A DNA stretch of 64,000 nt from Alphaproteobacteria bacterium (GTDB lineage Bacteria; Pseudomonadota; Alphaproteobacteria; Caulobacterales; Hyphomonadaceae): NCBI GenBank assembly GCA_016125405.1, contig WGLW01000034.1:1-64000 (forward strand). Direction: 5' to 3'. Shown piece by piece: positions 8,148 to 16,270 of the stretch. The translations under genes were made by a program, and so were the position numbers. A model generated the notes under the pieces. The model was not told the origin of the DNA. It made no database searches and saw nothing but the letters and a program-made list of their open reading frames with translations. Numbering within the stretch: position 1 is the stretch's first letter; each line of letters begins with the position of its first letter.

Positions 8148-9031
8148 CCGGCCTTGATCGCATCCAGCGCGGCGCGCAGGTTTCCATCGTGCTTGCTCAT
8201 GAGCGAAACCGCGGTGTCGAGATCGATGCCGTGCGCGACAAGCACGGCCGTCTTTATGTTGCCGCCCGAAACTGCGAGCGCTTTACCGGCGGCTTCCGGA
8301 GTGCAGCCCGCTATCTGGATGACCATCTCCACCGAACGCTTACGCAGCTTCTCATTTGTGGGGCGCATATCGACCATCATGCCGCGATAGACATGTCCCA
8401 GCTGAATCATCACGGTCGTCGAGATCAGGTTTAGCGCGACTTTTTGCGCGGTGCCGGCTTTGAGTCGTGTCGAGCCTGCGATCGGCTCTTCGCCTGTCTC
8501 GATCAGCACCGGTTGATCGCAGACGGCAAGAAGCCGCGAGCCAGGATTGCTGGCGATCCCGACCGTAAGCGCCCCACGCGTCCGCGCCGCTTCCAGCACC
8601 GACACGGTGAACAGCGTGGCGCCGCTGGCGGCGACGCCGATCACGACATCATCGGGGCCAACTCCCAGTGCTCCAATGCGGCTGGCGCCATCCGCGCCGG
8701 AATCTTCGGCGTTCTCCACAGCTCGCAGCAACGCGCCCTCTCCGCCGGCGATCGCGAAGGCGATCCGCTCGCTGGGCCAGTTGAAGGTCGGCAGAAGTTC
8801 GGCGCCGTCCTGCACGCCGATCCGGGCGGACGTTCCCGCGCCGGCATAGATGATACGGCCATCCCGGCGCAGACGCTCGACCGCCCTATCCACGACCAAC
8901 GAAATGCTGGGCAAGGCGGCGCCCAAGGCCGCGACCGCCGAAAGTTGCCCCTCATAAAGCGCCCTGACCTGCTCGGCTGTAGGCCAGGCGTCGAGTTCGA
9001 GATATCTTGGACTGATGTCTTCGGTGCTCAT
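8144..9031 (-). CDS. murQ: N-acetylmuramic acid 6-phosphate etherase
   Basis: MurQ cleaves the lactyl ether of MurNAc6P to GlcNAc6P and D-lactate, feeding NagA during cell-wall recycling. It is a SIS-fold protein with the family signatures IIYAGAGTSARIGVQDGAEL and IGVAASGATLFT, the catalytic-region Glu in FNWPSERIAF, and STRLKAGTAQK. I prefer the ATG at 9031 (MSTEDISPRYLELD, 295 residues) to the GTG five codons upstream, because AGGCAGG lies just before it and relatives start here. It is divergent from the kinase gene, with 65 bases between, and convergent with nagA. Lengths match the family. Confidence 0.93.
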   Translation of the reverse strand: MSTEDISPRYLELDAWPTAEQVRALYEGQLSAVAALGAALPSISLVVDRAVERLRRDGRIIYAGAGTSARIGVQDGAELLPTFNWPSERIAFAIAGGEGALLRAVENAEDSGADGASRIGALGVGPDDVVIGVAASGATLFTVSVLEAARTRGALTVGIASNPGSRLLAVCDQPVLIETGEEPIAGSTRLKAGTAQKVALNLISTTVMIQLGHVYRGMMVDMRPTNEKLRKRSVEMVIQIAGCTPEAAGKALAVSGGNIKTAVLVAHGIDLDTAVSLMSKHDGNLRAALDAIKAG

Positions 9032-9096
9032 TTGCCTGCCTATCACTGCCGCGCTACGGCCATTGAGGGGCGATCAGACCACGATAGGCAAGAGAA

Positions 9097-9975
9097 ATGA
9101 CTGAAACGCTGTATCTGGGCGTCGATGGCGGCGGGACACGATGCCGGGCGCGGCTGGAGGCGGCGGACGGACGTGTTCTTGGCCAGGGCGAATCCGGACC
9201 GGCGAGCATGCGCTTCGGCATCCATGCGGCGAGCGTCTCGATTCTCGGCGCGGCGCGAGAGGCGCTCGCCCAGGCGGGCCTGGGCGAAGATATGCTGCGA
9301 CACACCTATGCCGGCATTGGGCTCGCCGGCACTGGCCACCTTGGCGCGCGTCAGGCGCTCGACGCCTGGAAACACCCCTTTGCCAAAGCCTGGTTCGAAG
9401 GTGACGGATACATCGCATGGCTTGGCGCCTTCCACGGCGATGAAGGCGGCATTGTGGTCTGCGGGACAGGCAGTATCGGCATTACCTACAAGGGCAAGAC
9501 GATCCGGGTGGGCGGTTATGGCTTCCCGGTTTCGGACGAAGGAAGCGGCGCTCATATCGGGCTCAACGCGATCCGCTACTCATTGCGAACACTTGATGGC
9601 CGGGCGAAGCCAACCGCATTCGCGCAGGAAATTCTCGAGCGCTTCTCGTCAGACCCGGCGGTTGTCATTCGCTGGTCGGAAACGGCGAGCGCAACCGATT
9701 ATGCCGCCTTCGCGGCAATCGTCATCAAGCACGCGGAAGCAGGAGAGCCCGCCGCAACCAACCTTCTCCGGGATGCAGCGGTTCACATTGCGAGCCTCGC
9801 CGAAGCTGTCCTCGCGCGAGGGGCGCCCCGTGTCGCTCTCGTCGGCGGACTTGTCCCCTTCATCAAACCCTTCATTCCCGAGGCGACCGCATCGCGGATC
9901 ACCGAACCACAATCTGACGCCATGGCTGGCGGCATCATGCTGGCCAGGATGCGACAAGCCGAGGACGGCGGTTGA
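9097..9975 (+). CDS. nagK: BadF/BadG/BcrA-family ATPase, N-acetylglucosamine (or MurNAc) kinase
   Basis: A 292-residue sugar kinase of the ASKHA fold. It has the phosphate-1 loop LGVDGGGTRCRARL at the N-terminus, the phosphate-2 loop VVCGTGSIGI near residue 125, the adenosine motif VALVGGL near 247, and GGYGFPVSDEGSGAHIG typical of GspK/NagK-like GlcNAc kinases. It would phosphorylate GlcNAc, possibly MurNAc, to the 6-phosphate used by NagA and MurQ. It shares a 65-base divergent promoter region with murQ. Related BadF enzymes act on either sugar, so specificity is inferred from the neighbours. Confidence 0.85.
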   Translation: MTETLYLGVDGGGTRCRARLEAADGRVLGQGESGPASMRFGIHAASVSILGAAREALAQAGLGEDMLRHTYAGIGLAGTGHLGARQALDAWKHPFAKAWFEGDGYIAWLGAFHGDEGGIVVCGTGSIGITYKGKTIRVGGYGFPVSDEGSGAHIGLNAIRYSLRTLDGRAKPTAFAQEILERFSSDPAVVIRWSETASATDYAAFAAIVIKHAEAGEPAATNLLRDAAVHIASLAEAVLARGAPRVALVGGLVPFIKPFIPEATASRITEPQSDAMAGGIMLARMRQAEDGG

Positions 9976-10310
9976 GCAGGAACGGGCCGGCCGCGGCGGA
10001 TCCTACATCGCTTAGCCCGCTCGTCCCGTTCCGCGAACCAAAGCTCCGCGATGCGCGGCGAATGAGTTAGTTAGCCGGTGCATTACAAGGCGGCTTATTT
10101 TTAGTTTTAAATATATTTTTTGTTCTTGTGCTCGGCGTGTTGTATTCTTTATTTTAACGCGCCTTTTATTTACCCCGGAAGATACTCAGGCGCCAGTCGA
10201 CGCTGGAGCAAGCACGTGGCTTCCGATCCTTTCAACGATCGAGGTCAGCCGCGCCGCTCCTGTCGAAACCTAGTTGCGGCACACGCCTGCATCTCGTCCG
10301 GAGTTTCTGA
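9976..10310. other. Intergenic region with an AT-rich block and a possible promoter
   Basis: No intact gene lies here apart from the aberrant 3' tail of the transporter gene from 10232. A perfect inverted repeat, GGAACGGG (9979-9986) / CCCGTTCC (10025-10032), has a 38-base loop, and a short hairpin CCGCG-ATG-CGCGG is at 10046-10058. Bases about 10092-10172 are strikingly AT-rich for this genome. They contain a sigma70-like pair, TTGTTC (10120-10125) and TATTCT (10143-10148), 17 bases apart and facing the DUF2336 remnant. This was probably the promoter of the lost gene. Confidence 0.45.
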
Positions 10311-11929
10311 ATGCCCGACAAGGACAACAATTTTGCCTTGCTGCTCGATCTTGCGAAGGAAAAGTCGAGCGAAAAGCGTCGCGAATTGCTGCGGATCCGG
10401 CTCATCAGCCAGGCGCCGGCGTCCGCCACGCTGCGGCGATCGAGATCGACCATCGCGTTGGCCCGGCGCATCATCGCGTTGTCGATCGCGCCGTTGAGCA
10501 GCTTGAGCGCCGCCAGCAGGGCCTCGTCCTGCCTGTCCTTCGGGGCGATGAGGATGAAGGCGTCGTAGGGCGGCAGGACGGACTTCGGATCGTCCAGCAG
10601 GATGAAGTTGTAGGCGTCGATGCGGCCATCGGTCGTGTAGGCGGTGATGACGTCCATACGGCCGGATTTGACCGCGTCGTACATGAAGGTCGAATCCATG
10701 CCCTGCGTGCGAAGCGACTGGAGGCCGTAGGCGTCGCGCGTGCGCGTCCATTCCGAACGCCCGAAGAATTCCGGGTCGCTGCCCAGCCGCACCGGCTTGC
10801 CCGCGAGATCGGCGATCGACTTGAGGCCGAGGCGTTTCGCCGTCTTGCGGCTGGTGGCGAAGGCGTAGGCGTTTTCGAAGCCGAGCCGGTCGGCCGCCAG
10901 TATGCCGTGTTTCGAAAGCAGCCAGTCGCTCATCTCGGAATAGAGGTCGTCGCGCGGTTTTGCGTCCTCGCGCTTCATGTTGGTCGCCCAGACGGTGCCG
11001 GAATAATCGACATAGAGGTCGATCTGGTCGTGCGCGAGCGCATCGAAAGCCACCGTGGAGCCGAGGCCCTGCCGGACGTCGACCTGCGCGCCCTGGCTTT
11101 CGAGGACCCGGCGGATGACGTTCGCGAGGATGTACTGCTCCGTGAACGTCTTCGCGCCCACTACGATGGTCCGGCCAGAGAGCGGCCCGGCGTTTCCGGC
11201 GGCGGCGGAAGTCTGCGCGGCCCGCGCGTGCGCCATGTACGGCCCAGCCAGCAGCGGCGCGAAGATCAGGAGGAAGCCGGCCGCGCCGACGATGACGAAC
11301 TTTAGAGAGCGACGAAGCGCGGCCTTCTCGAACAGCGCAATGATCTGGTCCAGCGCCAGCGCAAGGGCTGCCGAGGCGATGCAGCCGAAGATCACCGAAC
11401 CCCAGTTGCGCGTCTGCAATCCCTGGAAGATGTAGCCGCCGAGGCTGTGGGCGCCGACCGGCGTCGCCAGCGTCGCCGCGCCGACGACCCAGACGGATGC
11501 GGTCCGCAGCCCGGCGACGATCACCGGCGCAGCAAGCGGCAGGTCGACGCCAAACAGACGCTGGCGGCCGGTCATGCCCACCGCGAGCGCCGCCTCGCGC
11601 ACATCCGGATCGACGCCGCGAAGGCCGACGATGGTGTTTCTCAGGATCGGGAGGATCGAATAGAGCGTCAGCGCCGCGAAGGCCGGCCAGAAACCGATCT
11701 GGCCGCCAAGCAGCGGCACCATGAGGGCAAGCAGGGCCAGTCCTGGAATGGTCTGCACGATGCTCGCGAAACCCAGCGCGGCGCCGGCGACGCGCGGCGA
11801 GCGCGAGGCCAGAACGCCCAGCGGCACCGACAGAACCAGCCCTACCCCGAGCGCGCTGAGCGACAGCAGGATGTGCCCGGCATAGCGGTCCGGGAACGTC
11901 GTCCATTCATTCGCGAACAGGCCGTTCAT
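10232..11929 (-). CDS. egtU: Fused permease/solute-binding protein of an EgtU/OpuC-type ABC transporter
   Basis: Residues about 1-205 are a BPD-type permease (SIVQTIPGLALLALM...ILPILRNTIVGLRGV). A further membrane segment is near 205-230. A betaine-type binding domain covers about 250-512 (VGAKTFTEQYILANVI, DLYVDYSGTVW, PPYDAFILIAP). EgtU, the ergothioneine importer known from Helicobacter and Streptococcus, has this same permease-binding protein fusion. Lying divergent from egtB-egtD makes ergothioneine or a related betaine the likely substrate; OpuC-type choline/betaine uptake is the alternative. It overlaps the ATPase by four bases. The last 53 residues, after AGAWLMSRI, match no transporter: they are antisense translation of a DUF2336 gene start. 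The native C-terminus was therefore replaced by a rearrangement near 10398. Confidence 0.8.
   Translation of the reverse strand: MNGLFANEWTTFPDRYAGHILLSLSALGVGLVLSVPLGVLASRSPRVAGAALGFASIVQTIPGLALLALMVPLLGGQIGFWPAFAALTLYSILPILRNTIVGLRGVDPDVREAALAVGMTGRQRLFGVDLPLAAPVIVAGLRTASVWVVGAATLATPVGAHSLGGYIFQGLQTRNWGSVIFGCIASAALALALDQIIALFEKAALRRSLKFVIVGAAGFLLIFAPLLAGPYMAHARAAQTSAAAGNAGPLSGRTIVVGAKTFTEQYILANVIRRVLESQGAQVDVRQGLGSTVAFDALAHDQIDLYVDYSGTVWATNMKREDAKPRDDLYSEMSDWLLSKHGILAADRLGFENAYAFATSRKTAKRLGLKSIADLAGKPVRLGSDPEFFGRSEWTRTRDAYGLQSLRTQGMDSTFMYDAVKSGRMDVITAYTTDGRIDAYNFILLDDPKSVLPPYDAFILIAPKDRQDEALLAALKLLNGAIDNAMMRRANAMVDLDRRSVADAGAWLMSRIRSNSRRFSLDFSFARSSSKAKLLSLSGIQKLRTRCRRVPQLGFDRSGAADLDR
10311..10397 (+). 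pseudogene. 5' fragment of a DUF2336-family gene
   Basis: An ATG with GGAG 8 bases upstream opens a frame reading MPDKDNNFALLLDLAKEKSS and then EKRRELLR, the usual N-terminus of alphaproteobacterial DUF2336 proteins. After about residue 29 the frame stays open to 10568, but it is then only antisense to the transporter's binding domain, so homology ends near 10397. This marks a junction joining the start of a DUF2336 gene, with its AT-rich promoter, head-on to the 3' end of the transporter gene. The family call rests on about 28 residues. Confidence 0.5.
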
Positions 11930-12717
11930 TCCGCGAAGCCGGCGAAGGCCTGGGCGACGGCGCGCGCCGTCTTGCGCGGCGCCGCCAGCAGGGCGCGAAC
12001 GGCTTCGGTTGCGGGCGCGGCGACCAATTCGCCCGCCCCGCCCATCTGCACGATACGCCCGCCCTCCATGACCGCGATCCGGTCCGCCAGACGCAGCGCT
12101 TCGGAAAAGTCGTGCGTGACGAGCACGCTGGAGAAACCCAGCCGCCTGCGCAGCGCGGAAATGTCGTCGATCAGCGCATCCTTGGTGACGGGATCGAGCG
12201 CCGCAAAAGGCTCATCCAGCAACAGGAGCTCCGGTTCGCCCGCAAGCGCCCTCGCCAATCCCACGCGCTGACGCTGGCCGCCGGACAGTTCCGACGGCGC
12301 ACGGCCCGCATACGACGCGTCGGCGAGACCCGCCATGTCCAGAAGCGCGGTGACCTTGTCGGCGATCCGTTGCGCGTCCCATCCCAGCAGGCCGGGCGTG
12401 AGAGCGATATTTTCCGCAACCGTGCGATGCGGAAACAACCCGCCGGACTGGATCACATAGCCAATGCGCCGCCGCCACTCATGGGCGGGAATGTCGTGCG
12501 CTTCCTTTCCACCCAGACGGACGCTGCCCTCGTCGGGCTCGACCAGACGGTTCAGCATCTTCAGCGTCGTGGTCTTGCCGCACCCAGAGGCGCCGATCAG
12601 CGCCAGCGTCTCGCCCGCTTTCAGCTGAAAGCTGACGTGATCCACGGCGCGCATCTCCCCGAAGGACTTCGTGAGACCTGCGGCGTCGAGGAGGAAGGGC
12701 GAGTCAGATGTATTCAC
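11926..12717 (-). CDS. egtV: ABC transporter ATP-binding protein (EgtV/OpuCA type)
   Basis: This is the ATPase subunit for the adjacent fused permease. It has Walker A ALIGASGCGKTTTLKML, Q-loop YVIQSGGLFPHRTV, signature LSGGQRQRVGLARALA, Walker B LLLLDEPFAALDP and H-loop VLVTHDFSEAL. These are the features of the glycine-betaine/choline (OpuCA, ProV) branch, but the C-terminal CBS domains of OpuCA are missing, as in EgtV. The open frame extends to 12798. I chose the GTG at 12717 because the ABC fold begins directly after it; a strong ribosome site is not obvious and an upstream start is possible. Its 3' end overlaps the permease start by four bases. The 239 bases to egtB form a divergent promoter region. 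Confidence 0.82.
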   Translation of the reverse strand: MNTSDSPFLLDAAGLTKSFGEMRAVDHVSFQLKAGETLALIGASGCGKTTTLKMLNRLVEPDEGSVRLGGKEAHDIPAHEWRRRIGYVIQSGGLFPHRTVAENIALTPGLLGWDAQRIADKVTALLDMAGLADASYAGRAPSELSGGQRQRVGLARALAGEPELLLLDEPFAALDPVTKDALIDDISALRRRLGFSSVLVTHDFSEALRLADRIAVMEGGRIVQMGGAGELVAAPATEAVRALLAAPRKTARAVAQAFAGFAE

Positions 12718-12956
12718 GGCGCGCACCGTGCGCGAATGGAACCGATCGGACAAGCTCCCGCGGACTTCACGCGATGCCCGCTCGTGATGTGGCCCCACGA
12801 AATGGACTGTGGACTACGGACAATTCACGCGATCGCCGGCTTCGCGCCCCTAGCAAGGCCGCAATTCGTATCTATATCACCGACAATTACCGAATGGCGC
12901 GCCCCGGCGGGCTTCAACCAGCGGCAATATGCTGCGCACAGGGCCTCCTCGCGCGC

Positions 12957-14234
12957 ATGATCTCATCGGCTCTCACACCCCACCCTTCCGAACGCGCGGC
13001 GTGGCGCCGGCGTTTTTTGGCTGTGCGAGACCAGACGACGGCGCTGGCCGCCTCTCTCTCGCCCGAGGACCAGGTTATTCAGTCGATGACTGACGCCAGT
13101 CCGACCAAATGGCATCTCGCGCACACGGCATGGTTTTTCGAGACGTTCATTCTGAAAGACCACGCCGAAGGATATTCACCCTTCGATCCGGACTACGCCT
13201 ACCTGTTCAATTCATATTACGAGGCGGTGGGCGAGCGTCACCCGCGGCCGCAGCGCGGATTGCTGTCGCGGCCCTCCTCTGAGGAGGTGCTGACATACCG
13301 ATCCCATGTCGATGCGGCGATGGCGACCCTGATCGAAGAAGCCTCACCGAAGACCTGGGACATGATTCACCCGCTGATCGAGCTTGGGCTGAACCACGAG
13401 CAGCAGCATCAGGAATTGATCCTGATGGACATCAAGCACGCATTCTCGATCAATCCACTTCTTCCCGCCTACGCGCCGGCAATGAAGCGGGATCCAGCAC
13501 CTGCGCCGCCGCTGGAATGGGTCGCCTTTCCCGGCGGACTTTATGAGATCGGCCATGATGGAGAGGGCTTCGCCTTCGACAATGAAGGCCCGCGCCACCG
13601 TGTCTGGCTGGAGCCTTTCGCCCTGGCCAACCGGCTGACGACCAACGCGGATTATCTCGCTTTCATCGATGACGGCGGGTATCAGCGACCGGAGTTCTGG
13701 CTCTCCGACGGGTGGGCCGCGCGCCAGTCCCAGGGATGGGAGGCGCCGCTCTACTGGCTCACCCGCGATGGGCGCCGCGAAATCTTCACGCTGGCGGGGC
13801 CGCGCCCGCTCGATCTCTCGGAACCTGTCTGTCATGTGAGCTATTACGAGGCCGACGCGTTCGCGAACTGGACCGGCCGGAGGCTGGCGCGCGAAGAGGA
13901 ATGGGAAGCGGCCGCCAGCCGCAACCCGACGCCGCCCGATCCGGACGGCGGAAGCCGCCTGCATCCATCGGCGGCCGCTGACGCCGGCCTCTCTCAGATG
14001 TTCGGCGAGTGCTGGCAGTGGACCAGCTCGGCCTATAGCGCCTATCCGGGCTTTCGCGCCGCAAAGGGGGCCATCGGCGAATACAACGGCAAGTTCATGT
14101 CGAACCAGTTCGTGCTTCGCGGCGCCGCTGCCGTAACTCCGGCGAGCCATGCGCGTATGACCTACCGGAACTTCTTCCCGCCCGCCGCGCGCTGGGCGTT
14201 CTCAGGCATAAGGTTGGCGTCCGACGATGTATGA
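12957..14234 (+). CDS. egtB: Hercynylcysteine sulfoxide synthase (EgtB)
   Basis: EgtB is the non-haem iron enzyme that joins hercynine to gamma-glutamylcysteine or cysteine, using O2, in ergothioneine synthesis. The 425-residue protein has an N-terminal DinB-like helical domain with the iron ligands (KWHLAHTAWFFE at about 51-62 and LNHEQQHQE with His147/His151). A C-terminal FGE-sulfatase/C-type-lectin-like domain follows (WVAFPGGLYEIGHDGEG, EEEWEAAASR, GECWQWTSSAY, the last part ending in GIRLA). I chose ATG 12957 because homology starts there; the frame back to 12708 enters the divergent promoter region. It overlaps egtD by eight bases. Confidence 0.93.
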   Translation: MISSALTPHPSERAAWRRRFLAVRDQTTALAASLSPEDQVIQSMTDASPTKWHLAHTAWFFETFILKDHAEGYSPFDPDYAYLFNSYYEAVGERHPRPQRGLLSRPSSEEVLTYRSHVDAAMATLIEEASPKTWDMIHPLIELGLNHEQQHQELILMDIKHAFSINPLLPAYAPAMKRDPAPAPPLEWVAFPGGLYEIGHDGEGFAFDNEGPRHRVWLEPFALANRLTTNADYLAFIDDGGYQRPEFWLSDGWAARQSQGWEAPLYWLTRDGRREIFTLAGPRPLDLSEPVCHVSYYEADAFANWTGRRLAREEEWEAAASRNPTPPDPDGGSRLHPSAAADAGLSQMFGECWQWTSSAYSAYPGFRAAKGAIGEYNGKFMSNQFVLRGAAAVTPASHARMTYRNFFPPAARWAFSGIRLASDDV

Positions 14235-15207
14235 CAGCAGGGCGCACGCGCGACCCAACGACGAATTCAGTTTTCTGGACTTCGAGCAGGCGGATGAAAG
14301 CTTCCGCGACGCTCTGGTCGCCGGCCTCTCCCAGGGGGCAAAGGCGATCCCATGCCGCTTTCTCTATGACCAGCGGGGATCGGGGCTGTTCGACCAGATC
14401 TGCGAGCTTCCCGAATACTATCCCACGCGCACCGAAACGAAGATCCTGCGCGATCATGCCGGCGACATTTCCCGCCTGGTGGGGCCCGGCGCCTCGCTGA
14501 TTGAGCTCGGCAGCGGATCGAGCACGAAGACGCGCATTCTTCTCGACCGGCTGGACCGGCTGGTCGAGTACATTCCAATCGACGTCTCAAGAGATCACCT
14601 GCGCAACGCTGCAAGAGACATCGCCAAGGCCAACCCGGCGATCCGCGTAACCGCCATCTGCGCCAACTATGGAACCGACTGGCGATTGCCGCGCACACTT
14701 GGCCGCCCGGTGGGTTTCTTCCCGGGGTCGACCATCGGGAATCTCAGACACGCGGAGGCCCGCGACCTGCTCGCCGCGTGGCGCAAGCGCCTTGGACCTG
14801 AAGGACAGATGATCGTCGGCGTCGATCTGAAAAAGGCGAAGCGCCTGCTCGATGCGGCCTATGACGATGCCAGCGGCATAACCGAGGCCTTCATCTTCAA
14901 CATACTGGACCGCGCAAATCGCGAGCTGGGCGCCGACTTTGACCTGTCAGCGTTTGCCTATGACGCCGGCTATTCCGTGGAGCGCGGGCGCGTGGAAATG
15001 AACCTTCGCAGCCTCCTCGCGCAGACGGTTCACGTCGCCGGCCAGACAGTCGACCTGGCGGCGGGCGAACGCATCCATGTCGAGAATTCGTACAAATACG
15101 ATGTCGCCGAATTCCGGCGACTCGCGGCGGAAGCCGGCTTTCGCTCGGCCCGGCACTTCACCGACGCATCGAACCTGTTCAGCGTCTGGGTTCTCGGCGC
15201 CGGCTGA
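14227..15207 (+). CDS. egtD: L-histidine N-alpha-methyltransferase (EgtD)
   Basis: EgtD trimethylates histidine to hercynine, the first step of ergothioneine synthesis. The 326-residue protein shows the family pattern: YDQRGSGLFDQICELPEYYP near residue 45, SAM motif LIELGSGSSTKTRILLD near 95, FFPGSTIGNL, and the substrate-site HVENSYKY near the C-terminus. It overlaps egtB, so translation is coupled. The convergent cheZ ends 25 bases downstream, with no clear terminator between. Confidence 0.93.
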   Translation: MYDSRAHARPNDEFSFLDFEQADESFRDALVAGLSQGAKAIPCRFLYDQRGSGLFDQICELPEYYPTRTETKILRDHAGDISRLVGPGASLIELGSGSSTKTRILLDRLDRLVEYIPIDVSRDHLRNAARDIAKANPAIRVTAICANYGTDWRLPRTLGRPVGFFPGSTIGNLRHAEARDLLAAWRKRLGPEGQMIVGVDLKKAKRLLDAAYDDASGITEAFIFNILDRANRELGADFDLSAFAYDAGYSVERGRVEMNLRSLLAQTVHVAGQTVDLAAGERIHVENSYKYDVAEFRRLAAEAGFRSARHFTDASNLFSVWVLGAG

Positions 15208-15232
15208 ATTGCGGCGGCACGCATTCGGCTCA

Positions 15233-15742
15233 TCAGCTAAACAGGCGGTCGATCTCGTCCTGGTCGACGCCCTCGCCTGGCGCGGTTGGCCCATTGAGGT
15301 AGACGGCGCCCTCCGCTGGCTGCGGCTGTTCGACGGGCGCGTCCTCGACCTCGCCGCTTTCGGACAGCACCTCGGCGAGGCCGCCGATGTGATTTTCGAA
15401 CTTCAGCAGCATTTCGACGACCTTGGAGATTCTCTGTCCCGCCAGATCCTGGAACGCGCAGGCTTCCATGACCGACAGGCATCTCGATTCGACCAGTTCG
15501 CGATACGCATCCTGAGGCACCTCGAGCGGCTGGCCCATGATTTCTTCGGCCGCCTGCATGATCTGGTTTGCGGCGCCTTCGGTGGTCTCAACGATGAGGC
15601 CGATCTCGGTCATCGCCGACGGCAGGTGCGTGGCGCGCATTTCGGTCGGCCGGAGATCCGCCAGCGCGCGACGCACGGCCGTCACATACTCCAGCAGGGC
15701 GCGGCGTTCGGATGCAAGCGTCTCGGCGTTGAGATCCGTCAT
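15233..15742 (-). CDS. cheZ: CheY-phosphate phosphatase CheZ
   Basis: This 169-residue, mostly helical protein carries the CheZ catalytic signature ACAFQDLAGQRISKVVEML near residues 93-111. Asp and Gln of FQDLAGQ are the residues known to drive CheY-P hydrolysis. The C-terminal tail DQDEIDRLF is a typical CheY-binding peptide after an acidic, Pro-rich linker. It follows cheY by two bases on the same strand, so phosphatase and substrate are co-expressed. It is shorter than the E. coli protein (about 214 residues), which is usual for alphaproteobacterial forms. Confidence 0.85.
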   Translation of the reverse strand: MTDLNAETLASERRALLEYVTAVRRALADLRPTEMRATHLPSAMTEIGLIVETTEGAANQIMQAAEEIMGQPLEVPQDAYRELVESRCLSVMEACAFQDLAGQRISKVVEMLLKFENHIGGLAEVLSESGEVEDAPVEQPQPAEGAVYLNGPTAPGEGVDQDEIDRLFS

Positions 15743-15744
15743 GG

Positions 15745-16137
15745 TCAGAATTCCCCCAGCACGGCCGATATCTTCTGTTTGAGCACCGCCTGGGTGAACG
15801 GCTTGATGATGTAGTTGTTGACGCCGGCCTGCCGCGCCGCGACGACGTTTTCCGTACGCGCCTCGGCGGTCACCATGATGAAGGGCAGTTCCGCCGTCTG
15901 CGCATTGGCGCGCACCTGCTTCAGCAGGTCGAGCCCGGTCACGGGCTGCATGTTCCAGTCAGAGATGATCAGGCCATAGCTGTGCGGCCTCTCCTTGATC
16001 ATGGCCAGCGCCGAGGCCCCGTCGGTGGCCTCCTCGATATTGCGAAATCCCAGCTGTTGCAGGAGGCCACGGACGATGCGGAGCATTGTCTTGTAGTCAT
16101 CGACGATGAGGATCGGCAGATCCTTGCTGATCGCCAT
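15745..16137 (-). CDS. cheY: Chemotaxis response regulator CheY
   Basis: A stand-alone 130-residue receiver domain. Acidic pocket residues are in ILIVDDYKTMLRIV; the phosphoacceptor Asp is in LIISDWNMQPVTGLDLL, and the DWNMP-like sequence is typical of CheY rather than transcription regulators. The conserved Thr is in IMVTAEA and the Lys in IIKPFTQAVL. I chose ATG 16137 because GGAGG lies 5 bases upstream and the fold starts there. It is co-transcribed with cheZ and divergent from cheA. Confidence 0.93.
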   Translation of the reverse strand: MAISKDLPILIVDDYKTMLRIVRGLLQQLGFRNIEEATDGASALAMIKERPHSYGLIISDWNMQPVTGLDLLKQVRANAQTAELPFIMVTAEARTENVVAARQAGVNNYIIKPFTQAVLKQKISAVLGEF

Positions 16138-16270
16138 GAGGAGACCTCCAACAAGAGCGGCGGCTAGTTCGACAGGGGGCACGATATAAAATGCGTGCTA
16201 ATAAACCATAAATTGTTTGGGGGCAGGCTGCCGCGATCAACAAGGCCTCTTGCCTCATCGAATTGGCGCC
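16138..16270. promoter_or_regulatory. Divergent cheY/cheA promoter region with a small dyad
   Basis: The region is AT-rich around 16178-16220 and holds an inverted repeat, GCACG (16179-16183) / CGTGC (16194-16198), flanking ATATAAAATG. The dyad could be an operator for the two divergent chemotaxis transcripts. I cannot assign a sigma factor class. CheA has no strong ribosome site before its ATG. Confidence 0.3.

Noticed and set aside
9979-10032. GGAACGGG/CCCGTTCC inverted repeat as a terminator for the kinase gene
   Set aside because: The 38-base loop and lack of a T-run make it a poor terminator; it is noted only in the intergenic description.
10380-10420. An insertion sequence end as the cause of the junction near 10398
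   Set aside because: No inverted repeat, target duplication or transposase remnant is visible at the junction.
10245-11906. A 553-residue open frame on the minus strand in another frame of the transporter gene
   Set aside because: It is full of Arg, Gly, Ala and Pro with no domain, lacks a ribosome site, and overlaps entirely with the well-supported permease/binding-protein gene. GC-rich codon use produces such shadows.
12708-12956. N-terminal extension of EgtB back to 12708
   Set aside because: The extra residues match nothing in EgtB and lie in the divergent promoter region; homology starts at the ATG at 12957.
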